Below, in pieces: positions 8,065-14,171 of a DNA stretch of 27,610 bases; position 1 is the first letter of the stretch, and each line of letters starts with the position of its first letter. The notes below the pieces were generated by a model, which made no database searches, was not told the origin of the DNA, and worked only from the letters and a program-made list of their open reading frames with translations. A program made the position numbers and the translations under genes. Source of the DNA: a bacterium UBA4637 (GTDB lineage: Bacteria; Bacteroidota; Bacteroidia; Bacteroidales; Bacteroidaceae); NCBI GenBank assembly GCA_002405875.1, contig DHMR01000077.1:1-27610 (forward strand), read 5' to 3'.

Positions 8065-10401
8065 ATGAAGAAAGTCATCCTATCACTCGCCCTCTGCTGT
8101 ATCTGCATAAGCGGCAGAGCCGCCACAGAAACCACAAAGACAGAAAAGCAAATTGACAATTTCATGATTGTCAAGCAGAAAGGAGGCCCTACCATAGGCT
8201 ATGCCATCCATTCGGGAGTAAAGCTGCTCCATGTCGACGGCCTTGTTTTCAAGGACCTAAACCACAATGGCAAGCTGGACGCATACGAAGATTGGCGACT
8301 CCCCTACGCCCAGCGGGCAGCCAACCTCGCCTCCCAACTCTCCATCGAAGAGATAGCTGGCTTGATGCTCTACAGCAACCATCAAGCCATCCCCATGACC
8401 AAGACCACCGCCTACACAACCGCCCACTACCATGGGAAACTCTATGAAGACGGTGGTGCCATGCCATGGGAACTGACCGACGAACAAAAGAAATTTCTGA
8501 AAGCCGACCACCTGAGGGCCGTGCTCATCACCTCGGTGGAAACTCCTGCCGTGGCAGCCAAATGGAACAACCAAATACAAGCCTACGTAGAGGCCTTGGG
8601 ACATGGCATCCCGGTAAACACAAGCTCAGACCCTCGACATGAGACAAAGGCCGACGCCGAGTTCAACGCCGGTGCGGGAGGTCAGATTTCGTTATGGCCG
8701 AGTTCATTGGGAATGGCCGCCACCTTCGACCCCGAGATCGTCAGGACCTTCGGAGAGATTGCCTCCGAGGAATACAGAGCCTTGGGCATTGCCACAGCCC
8801 TATCGCCACAGATCGACATCGCCACCGAACCGAGATGGTGGCGATTCAACGGAACCTTCGGCGAAGACCCACAACTCGTTACAGACATGGCGCAAGCCTA
8901 CTGCGATGCGTTCCAAACCACGAAAGCCACCCATGGATGGGGCGACAAGAGCGTAAACGCCATGGTGAAACACTGGTATGGATATGGAGCGCAAGAGGCA
9001 GGAAGAGACTCCCACTTCGGGCATGGCGAATTTGCCGTATATCCAGGCAACAACCTGGCGATGCACAAGCTTCCTTTCTCGCAGGGTGCCTTCCGCCTGA
9101 GGGGAGGAACGGAAATGGCATCTGCCGTCATGCCTACCTACAGCATCCTCTTCCGCCAGAACCCATCGGGCGAGAATGTGGCGGGAGGATACAGCAAATG
9201 GCTCATCCAGGAGCAACTGCGCGACGGCGAGCACTATGACGGGGTGGTATGCACCGACTGGGGCATCACGGGCGACGTGAAGAACATGTACGACCCTAGC
9301 GGCGGCAAACCTTGGGGCGTGGAGAACCTATCGGTAGCCGAACGCCATTACCGTGTGCTGCAAGCCGGCGTCGACCAGTTTGGCGGCAACAATGATATCA
9401 AGCCCATCCTCGCGGCCTATCAGATGTGGGTGAGAGACTATGGAGAGGCCAGCGCAAGGAAGCGCTTCGAGCAGTCAGCCAGACGTTTGCTCATGAACAT
9501 CTTCCGTGTGGGATTGTTCGAGAATCCTTATCTCGACCCCAAGGAGACGGAGGCAATCGTGGGCAAGCCCGAATATATGAAAGCGGGATACGAGGCTCAG
9601 CTCAAGTCCATCGTCATGCTGAAGAATCATGCCAAGACTCTCCCTTTGACCAAGCGCCAAAAGGTATATGTACCCAAGCGTCACTACCCTGCCATCCCCG
9701 GCATTTGGGGCGGCATGTCGGAAGATAAGAGGGAAGTGCCGATGGACTTAAATCTCGTAAACCGATATTTCGAGGTGGTTGACAAGCCCGAAGATGCCGA
9801 TTTCGCCATCTGCCTGATAGGCGAGCCTAGCCTCAGCCTTGGCTACGACTTGGAAGAGACCAAGCATGGCGGCAACGGCTACACCCCCATCAGCCTCCAG
9901 TATGAAGACTACACGGCAACCGACGCACGTGCCACCAGCATCGGAGGCGGCGATCCCTTGGAGCCTTTCACCAATCGCAGCTACAAAGGCAAGACGGTGA
10001 AGACTCGCAACCACGACGACCTCTTGATGGTGCTCGACACCAAGAGGCAGATGAAGGGCAAGCCCGTAGTTACCATCGTAGAAGTGTCGAAGCCTGTGGT
10101 GCTCTCAGAGCTGGAACCTTCGTCTGATGCCCTCCTCCTGTCCTTCGGCGTACAAAACAAGGCATTGCTCGACATCATCAGCGGAGCGGCAGAACCCTCT
10201 GCCCTCCTGCCGATGCAACTGCCCGCCGACATGAAGACCGTCGAGACGCAGCAAGAGGACGTGCCCCACGACATGAGATGCTATCAAGACCAAGACGGCC
10301 ATGTTTACGACATCGCCTTCGGCCTCAACTGGAAAGGAGTCATCAACGACCAAAGGGTGAAGAAATACGGCCAACGCATCATCGTAACAGTAGAACCATA
10401 A
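8065..10401 (+). CDS. Secreted glycoside hydrolase family 3 enzyme (beta-glucosidase-like)
   Basis: 778 aa with a signal peptide (residues 1-19, ISGRA cleavage), so periplasmic. Residues 64-75 form a perfect EF-hand-type calcium loop (DLNHNGKLDAYE), often found near the N terminus of Bacteroidetes GH3 enzymes. The GH3 TIM barrel follows, with the KHWYGYG stretch lining the active site and the nucleophile Asp398 in CTDWG. The C-terminal alpha/beta sandwich begins around residue 510 (SIVMLKNHAKTLPLT). The sandwich looks complete, but I cannot assign the acid/base glutamate. GH3 enzymes remove non-reducing beta-linked glucose, xylose or related sugars; linkage is not predictable here. It is monocistronic, between its own promoter and a strong terminator. 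Confidence 0.92.
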   Translation: MKKVILSLALCCICISGRAATETTKTEKQIDNFMIVKQKGGPTIGYAIHSGVKLLHVDGLVFKDLNHNGKLDAYEDWRLPYAQRAANLASQLSIEEIAGLMLYSNHQAIPMTKTTAYTTAHYHGKLYEDGGAMPWELTDEQKKFLKADHLRAVLITSVETPAVAAKWNNQIQAYVEALGHGIPVNTSSDPRHETKADAEFNAGAGGQISLWPSSLGMAATFDPEIVRTFGEIASEEYRALGIATALSPQIDIATEPRWWRFNGTFGEDPQLVTDMAQAYCDAFQTTKATHGWGDKSVNAMVKHWYGYGAQEAGRDSHFGHGEFAVYPGNNLAMHKLPFSQGAFRLRGGTEMASAVMPTYSILFRQNPSGENVAGGYSKWLIQEQLRDGEHYDGVVCTDWGITGDVKNMYDPSGGKPWGVENLSVAERHYRVLQAGVDQFGGNNDIKPILAAYQMWVRDYGEASARKRFEQSARRLLMNIFRVGLFENPYLDPKETEAIVGKPEYMKAGYEAQLKSIVMLKNHAKTLPLTKRQKVYVPKRHYPAIPGIWGGMSEDKREVPMDLNLVNRYFEVVDKPEDADFAICLIGEPSLSLGYDLEETKHGGNGYTPISLQYEDYTATDARATSIGGGDPLEPFTNRSYKGKTVKTRNHDDLLMVLDTKRQMKGKPVVTIVEVSKPVVLSELEPSSDALLLSFGVQNKALLDIISGAAEPSALLPMQLPADMKTVETQQEDVPHDMRCYQDQDGHVYDIAFGLNWKGVINDQRVKKYGQRIIVTVEP

Positions 10402-10403
10402 AG

Positions 10404-10444
10404 AAAGGGGGCGTGCCACGGCTACCGTGGCACGCCCCCTTTTT
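10404..10444. terminator. Bidirectional terminator between GH3 and amidase genes
   Basis: A perfect 18-bp stem (10404-10421 with 10425-10442) has a 3-nt loop and a TTTTT run on the plus strand. On the minus strand the stem is followed by TTTCTTT, so it can also stop amidase transcription. It shares the 13-nt arm AGGGGGCGTGCCA with the palindrome at 14070-14099. Confidence 0.9.
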
Positions 10445-10450
10445 GTCATT

Positions 10451-10873
10451 CTATACTATCAGCCGCTGCAGCTTCGTGGCGTCGAAGCAGGGGCAGGCTT
10501 TCTGCACGCCGGGCAGGTCGCGATGGCCCAGCACCGTGCGGATGGCAGGAAAACGGCGATGGAGCTCCACGATGAGACGCTCCATCGCAAGCTTCTGCTG
10601 CGGCGTGCGCGTGTCGGAGATGCAACCCGTGGGCGAGAGGCCGCCCTCGTAGCAGATGCCTATCGAATGGGCATTGTAGCCGAGGGCGTGAGCCCCCATG
10701 CGCTCCACCGGGCGGCAAGGATGCACCACGCCATCCAGCGTGATGTAGAAGTGATAGCCGATGTCTCTCCAGCCATTCACCTCCACATGGTCGTGGCGCA
10801 ACTGCTCCATCGTATATCGGCGATTGCAGCGACTGCCGCTGCAATGCACCACTATCATGTCTATCTTTCTCAT
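10451..10873 (-). CDS. N-acetylmuramoyl-L-alanine amidase, T7 lysozyme-like (Amidase_2)
   Basis: 140 aa, a single amidase_2 domain. By alignment to T7 lysozyme the zinc ligands are His10 (VVHCS), His117 (GHRDL) and Cys127 in KACPCFD; Lys125 sits in the catalytic lysine position. The enzyme cleaves the bond between N-acetylmuramic acid and L-alanine in peptidoglycan. There is no signal peptide or membrane segment, so reaching the wall would need lysis or a separate pore, as for phage endolysins. The start at 10873 is supported by a purine-rich GGGGGAGGA sequence at 10882-10890, 8 nt upstream, which is unusually Shine-Dalgarno-like for this phylum. It lies 21 bp after the smalltalk gene and downstream of the HU-like gene, an arrangement common in Bacteroidales. 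Confidence 0.9.
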   Translation of the reverse strand: MRKIDMIVVHCSGSRCNRRYTMEQLRHDHVEVNGWRDIGYHFYITLDGVVHPCRPVERMGAHALGYNAHSIGICYEGGLSPTGCISDTRTPQQKLAMERLIVELHRRFPAIRTVLGHRDLPGVQKACPCFDATKLQRLIV

Positions 10874-10894
10874 ATAAGCAGTCCTCCCCCTCGC

Positions 10895-10999
10895 CTATCT
10901 GTTGGCAGCCGTCACTCCCAATGCCCCCAGAAGGGCGGTCAACACGGTAACTACGAATTTGAGCACTTCATTCCATTTCTGCTTGTTCTTTTCTGTCAT
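10895..10999 (-). CDS. 'Smalltalk' family membrane peptide (34 aa)
   Basis: A 35-codon frame reads MTEKNKQKWNEVLKF, then a hydrophobic segment (residues about 14-32, VVTVLTALLGALGVTA) and a short NR tail before TAG. Charged N terminus plus one membrane helix matches the family that public annotation calls 'smalltalk protein', typically encoded between an HU-like protein and an amidase as here. The function is unknown. The topology and the neighbouring signal-less amidase allow a holin-like role, which is inference. It is translated from the HU mRNA or a processed part of it; a hairpin at 11036-11065 lies just upstream. Confidence 0.85.
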   Translation of the reverse strand: MTEKNKQKWNEVLKFVVTVLTALLGALGVTAANR

Positions 11000-11035
11000 A
11001 ATCGTCTATTTTAAAAGGTTTTTAAATTTTGCACG

Positions 11036-11065
11036 AATAGCCCAGAGCAATGCCCCCAGGCTATT
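11036..11065 (-). promoter_or_regulatory. Hairpin between HU-like and smalltalk genes
   Basis: AATAGCC (11036-11042) pairs with GGCTATT (11059-11065) around a 16-nt GC-rich loop. Read on the minus strand, an A/T-rich stretch (AATTTAAAAACCTTTT) follows before the smalltalk start. It could be an attenuator or RNA-processing site setting the ratio of HU protein to the downstream pair. Confidence 0.4.
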
Positions 11066-11083
11066 TGGATAAATCAGAGAGCG

Positions 11084-11656
11084 TTACTCTACGGTGCCGT
11101 CGCCATCGCCAGAACCGGAGCCGCCTGATTCAGAGCCGCCTTTGTTGTCACCGTCGCCCTCGCCCGATGTAGGATTGTCGCTCTTGGAGCCGGCCTTCTT
11201 CACATCCTCCAAGTTCAATATCTTGGCTCCCTCCTTCTCGGCCTTGAGAGCAGCCTTCTGTACGGCACGTGAAGCCACCTGGGTGAACTCCATGCCCGTG
11301 AATACGTTGGCGAGGTCCTCTCCAGGCACATACTGGATGTTCACGCCCGTGATATTGACATCGCTCTTAAACTCATCGGCGGTCTTGGTGCCCTCGCTCG
11401 TAAGCTGCAAGCGGAACTTGCCTATCTCGCCCAGCTCCACCTGGTTGCCCATCTGCAACTGCAGCACCATGTTCTCGCCAGCGCTCGCCAGCACCGCCAA
11501 GGCATCGGCGTAGGACACGGTGGTCTGCATGGAAATCAACTTGGCGAGACGCTTGATGGAGATGGTCTCGTTGACCTGGGCGCAAGCATAATACTTGTAG
11601 TCCGAACTCTTGTCGCCTGGCTTTGCCAAACGTTTTACTAAACTGTACTTTGCCAT
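11084..11656 (-). CDS. HU family (HU-HIG-like) DNA-binding protein with Gly/Ser/Asp tail
   Basis: 190 aa. Residues about 1-125 match the Bacteroidales HU-like family: an N-terminal MAKYSLVKRLAKPGD strand, the helix pair ISIKRLAKLISMQTTVSYADALAV in two parts, and the beta arm region beginning NQVELGEIGKFRL. The tail from about residue 160 is low-complexity Gly/Ser/Asp/Glu (SGSGDGDG). HU folds bind and bend DNA without strict sequence preference; this variant family is found beside amidase/smalltalk genes and is not the housekeeping HU. It is the first gene of the leftward arm. ATG at 11656 is preceded by AT-rich sequence and a -7 box at 11720-11727. Confidence 0.88.
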   Translation of the reverse strand: MAKYSLVKRLAKPGDKSSDYKYYACAQVNETISIKRLAKLISMQTTVSYADALAVLASAGENMVLQLQMGNQVELGEIGKFRLQLTSEGTKTADEFKSDVNITGVNIQYVPGEDLANVFTGMEFTQVASRAVQKAALKAEKEGAKILNLEDVKKAGSKSDNPTSGEGDGDNKGGSESGGSGSGDGDGTVE

Positions 11657-11719
11657 AATAAATTAAAAGAATTAAATTGTTAATAATGTTGTGTACCGGT
11701 CTCTTCCCGTATACATTTG

Positions 11720-11727
11720 CAAAGTTA
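11720..11727 (-). promoter_or_regulatory. -7 box of the HU-smalltalk-amidase operon
   Basis: TAACTTTG on the minus strand fits TAnnTTTG about 65 bp before the HU start. No good -33 TTTG is present at the right spacing. Confidence 0.55.
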
Positions 11728-11840
11728 ACACATCGGGCAGGTGCCATTCTTCCCATTCAGCCCCTCTGCGTCAGCTCCAGCCCATTTATGCAGATTATCC
11801 CACCTTTGTGTACCTCTTCTTTCCGGCATACAAGCTCTAT

Positions 11841-11990
11841 GCTTACGGAATATATGGCATCTGCTGAAAGAAAGCATTACGCTAGGCGAAAGAATGTATG
11901 ACATCAGCAGAAAGAATACATGGAGTAAGGCGAAAGAATACATGAAGCCAGACAAAAGAACACATGGCATCAACAAGAAGAATACAGCCC
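11841..11990. repeat. Degenerate tandem 21/23-bp repeats (iteron-like)
   Basis: Six to seven imperfect units carry the core GAAAGAATACATG. Clear unit starts are 11863, 11886, 11907, 11930 and 11951, with weaker units at 11841 and 11974. Spacing alternates 23, 21, 23, 21, 23 bp, about two helical turns. The best-matching pair begins at 11907 and 11930. Open frames across it on both strands are by-products of the repeat. Rep_3-type initiators classically bind direct repeats of about this length near their gene. Confidence 0.6.
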
Positions 11991-12291
11991 CCATGAGACA
12001 ATACCACTATCAGAACTTTTTGCTTTTTCACCCCCTACCCACAGAGCAAAAAATCCACTCCATCAAGGAGAATCACGCCCATCGGAGAGCACAAAGCCAC
12101 TACCTGCGCATGTCAGCATTTCTGTTACACATTAATAATCAATACGTTACACCGCAATAAAGGCTTCAATCAATATACCAATATAGACTAAATATATAAT
12201 ACGATATATATCCATTTACATCATGCATGATGCGCGTGAGAGAGCTGTTTTAAAAAAATATAAGCAGAAAATGATTTTTTCTTCGAAATAA
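11991..12291. other. AT-rich gene-free region with palindrome
   Basis: No credible gene. AT content rises sharply from about 12130 (runs such as AAATATATAATACGATATATA), and a perfect 14-bp palindrome CATCATGCATGATG lies at 12219-12232. The 10-mer TAAGCAGAAA occurs at 12261-12270 and again at 12324-12333, just after the rep promoter. The mix of AT-rich DNA, palindrome and direct repeats resembles an origin region, without proof. Confidence 0.4.
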
Positions 12292-12323
12292 TTTGATTAT
12301 TTCCGAAAATTATATTAATTTTG
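12292..12323 (+). promoter_or_regulatory. Promoter of the rep-like gene and its structured leader
   Basis: TTTG (12292-12295), 20 nt, then TAATTTTG (12316-12323) is an exact consensus promoter. Transcription starting near 12330 leaves a leader of about 290 nt before the ATG at 12621. Confidence 0.75.
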
Positions 12324-12371
12324 TAAGCAGAAAGCAAAAGAATAAGAGTTTTAAAACATTCTCTTTTATTA

Positions 12372-12526
12372 GGGGAAGGAAGCCCCCATTACTAGAGATT
12401 CTAGACTGAGACTCTTACTGGGCATTCTATGCCCGTTGTTTCGACAACAATGAAACAACGGCATGGAAGAGATAGTAAGTGCAGTCTAGAAAATGAGCAT
12501 TAAGCTTCCAATAAACGAATGCTCAT
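12372..12526 (+). promoter_or_regulatory. Structured 5' leader or small RNA upstream of rep-like gene
   Basis: Three successive hairpins. The first is GGGG/CCCC (12372-12375 with 12383-12387). The second is a long multi-part stem: TTCTAGACTG (12399-12408) with CAGTCTAGAA (12482-12491), CTTACT (12414-12419) with AGTAAG (12474-12479), and ATGCCCGTTGTTTC (12429-12442) with GAAACAACGGCAT (12452-12464; one bulged C), capped by a 9-nt loop. The third is ATGAGCATT (12493-12501) with AATGCTCAT (12518-12526). About 30 nested base pairs in under 100 nt is unlikely by chance. It could be a cis-regulatory RNA, an antisense-control target as in plasmid copy control, or a DNA hairpin at an origin. Confidence 0.65.
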
Positions 12527-12620
12527 CTGTTTAGCTTATTTTCGATTCCGTGCCGTTTTCATACAAGAACTTCCCACCCGCAAAAAGGCAGGGATATATA
12601 TCAACCAAAAAAAATAAGGT

Positions 12621-13751
12621 ATGAAAACAAAAACAATCAAGCCTGACCCTAATAACGGTCAGCCCAGCTTCCCAGATTCTTCTCCGAGGAAGGAGAAAGA
12701 CCAGATTATCCTCCTTGGCGTACAAGGACTGTCGTACAACGACTATTCAGCCATAGAGCTGAAAGTAGGCCTGCAGCTCATCAAGCATGCACAACAGGTG
12801 ATAAAGGAGTACACGATACCCTACAAGCTGAACCACGACACCTTCGACTTTTCCAAGGAGCGCCGCATCGCCGGGTACACCGACGTCTGCCTGAAGCTAT
12901 CGGAGCTGGGCATCAGCGTGAACCACTACACACAGGTGCGCGATGCCATCTACCGAATGGCAAAGAAGCCCATCGACATCCCCTACAAGGTGGGCGACAG
13001 AACCATCTACACCCGATTCGACCGGCTTTTCTCGGCAGAAGTTTACAAGAATCGGAAGGGAAGATGGACGGTGAGGTTCAGGTTCGACAACACCGTATTG
13101 CGCTTCTTCTACGCTTTCGACAAGGGAGCCTGCCGCATCGACCTCAACGCCGTGAACGCCTGCCGCTCCGCCACGAGCATCAAGCTCTACATCATCATGA
13201 ACTGCTGGGCGGCCAAGGGATTCACCCAAGTAAAACCCGAACACCTGATGAGACTGCTCCATGGCAAGGGCGACTGCTACAAGACCTGGTCAGACCTAGA
13301 GAGACACGGATTGCGCTTTGCCATCGAAGACCTGAAGCGCCTCTACGACCATGGCATCATCGAGCAATATCTCGCCTACAAGCCCTATTTCCCTGATGAA
13401 GAAGGGGGCACCGACGATGACAAGAAGAAGCATCACCACATGCCCCAGCACATCACCTTCACCATCATCGATCGCGACAACTCCGGACAGGGCAAGGACG
13501 AGAAGTGCGAAAGGCTGAGAGGAGAGCAAGGCAAGCTAGGCCTATTGCTGAAATGCCGCTTCGGCGTGACGGAAAAGGTAGCCGACAGACTCAAGCAACG
13601 ACTCCGGCTCGACATGCTAGGCGAGCTAGCCGACTGGCTAGAGCGCAAGGAATACTATCTGGAGCACAGCCGCAAGGAACACCGTCAGGTGAATGCGGCC
13701 GCATACATCGTAAAGAGCCTGGACGGTTTCTTCAAGGACCGCAACGCCTAG
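12621..13751 (+). CDS. Rep_3-like plasmid replication initiator homologue
   Basis: 376 aa. The pattern is that of RepB/Rep_3 initiators, which carry two winged-helix domains. In the first, an early helix (ELKVGLQLIKHAQ) is followed by LSELGISVNHYTQVRDAI and a strand-rich segment with IDIPY. In the second (about residues 180-265), LYIIMNCWAAKG precedes LLHGKGDCYKTWSDL and LRFAIEDLKRLYDHGIIE. A Lys/Arg-rich C-terminal region follows (about 275-376). Initiators of this family bind iterons at their origin and recruit DnaA/DnaB. No plasmid backbone (mobilisation, partition, toxin-antitoxin) is visible, so it is a chromosomal or integrated copy. It starts after a roughly 290-nt structured leader and is 42 bp upstream of the DUF4248 gene. 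Family assignment is from pattern recognition; a different winged-helix regulator is possible. Confidence 0.65.
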   Translation: MKTKTIKPDPNNGQPSFPDSSPRKEKDQIILLGVQGLSYNDYSAIELKVGLQLIKHAQQVIKEYTIPYKLNHDTFDFSKERRIAGYTDVCLKLSELGISVNHYTQVRDAIYRMAKKPIDIPYKVGDRTIYTRFDRLFSAEVYKNRKGRWTVRFRFDNTVLRFFYAFDKGACRIDLNAVNACRSATSIKLYIIMNCWAAKGFTQVKPEHLMRLLHGKGDCYKTWSDLERHGLRFAIEDLKRLYDHGIIEQYLAYKPYFPDEEGGTDDDKKKHHHMPQHITFTIIDRDNSGQGKDEKCERLRGEQGKLGLLLKCRFGVTEKVADRLKQRLRLDMLGELADWLERKEYYLEHSRKEHRQVNAAAYIVKSLDGFFKDRNA

Positions 13752-13793
13752 GCAGGATACACAACACAGAGAACACCCCCTAAAAATATAGAA

Positions 13794-14024
13794 ATGCTTA
13801 TGGAAAACGTGAACCGCATGTATAGCAAGACCGAGCTCGGCCTGCTCTACTTTCCCGATGCCACCGACAAGGACACCGCCCGTCGGCACATCATGGTATG
13901 GATCAAGCGCTGCAAGCCCCTCTGGCGAGAGCTGGAGGGCATGGGCTACGATGCCAACACCAAGTACCTGCCCCCGAAGATGGTGAACGCCATCTTCGAA
14001 TACCTGGGCGAGCCTGGGTGCTAG
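13794..14024 (+). CDS. DUF4248 domain-containing protein (76 aa)
   Basis: A small helical protein. The pattern YSKTELGLLYFPDATDKD, then WIKRCKPLWRELEGMGYD and a C-terminal LPPKMVNAIFEYLGEPGC, matches the Bacteroidales DUF4248 family, whose hallmark is an ELALLYFP-like start and a final YLGEP. The fold suggests a small DNA- or partner-binding helical bundle, but the function is unknown. DUF4248 genes commonly lie near HU-like/smalltalk/amidase genes. ATG 13794 or the in-frame ATG 13800 (MENVN) may be the start. It is likely cotranscribed with the rep-like gene and is followed by a 13-bp palindrome. Confidence 0.85.
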   Translation: MLMENVNRMYSKTELGLLYFPDATDKDTARRHIMVWIKRCKPLWRELEGMGYDANTKYLPPKMVNAIFEYLGEPGC

Positions 14025-14069
14025 CAAGCGCAAATGAAAGACGATTTTTTTTAGTGTACATCACGCAAA

Positions 14070-14099
14070 GAGGGGGCGTGCCAACCGGCACGCCCCCTC
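14070..14099. terminator. Perfect palindrome between convergent DUF4248 and DUF4302 genes
   Basis: A 13-bp perfect stem (14070-14082 with 14087-14099) has a 4-nt loop. There is no T-run on the plus strand and a short CTCTTTG on the minus strand, so it is a moderate leftward terminator at best. Its arm AGGGGGCGTGCCA is identical to that of the terminator at 10404-10444. Confidence 0.65.
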
Positions 14100-14171
14100 A
14101 CATTACGAGAGAGATTTTAATCATTCTTTTCCCAAAGAACTGCTAATATCTTTATATTTACACTACATTTT

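Noticed and set aside
11841..11990. CRISPR array
   Set aside because: Units are adjacent at 21-23 bp with no unique spacers of about 30 bp, and no cas genes are near. The repeats are degenerate.
11725..11994. 89-aa leftward open frame rich in Phe, Leu and Met, membrane-like
   Set aside because: Its hydrophobic pattern comes from the tandem repeats at 11841-11990 read in this frame. It lacks a promoter or start context and overlaps the HU promoter.
11741..12160. 139-aa rightward open frame across the same repeats
   Set aside because: Composition is unlike a protein, the frame starts inside the HU promoter region and no family is recognisable; it is a by-product of the repeats.
12531..12725. 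64-aa leftward open frame overlapping the start of the rep-like gene
   Set aside because: It is the reverse strand of the leader and first codons of a better supported gene, and it has no promoter.
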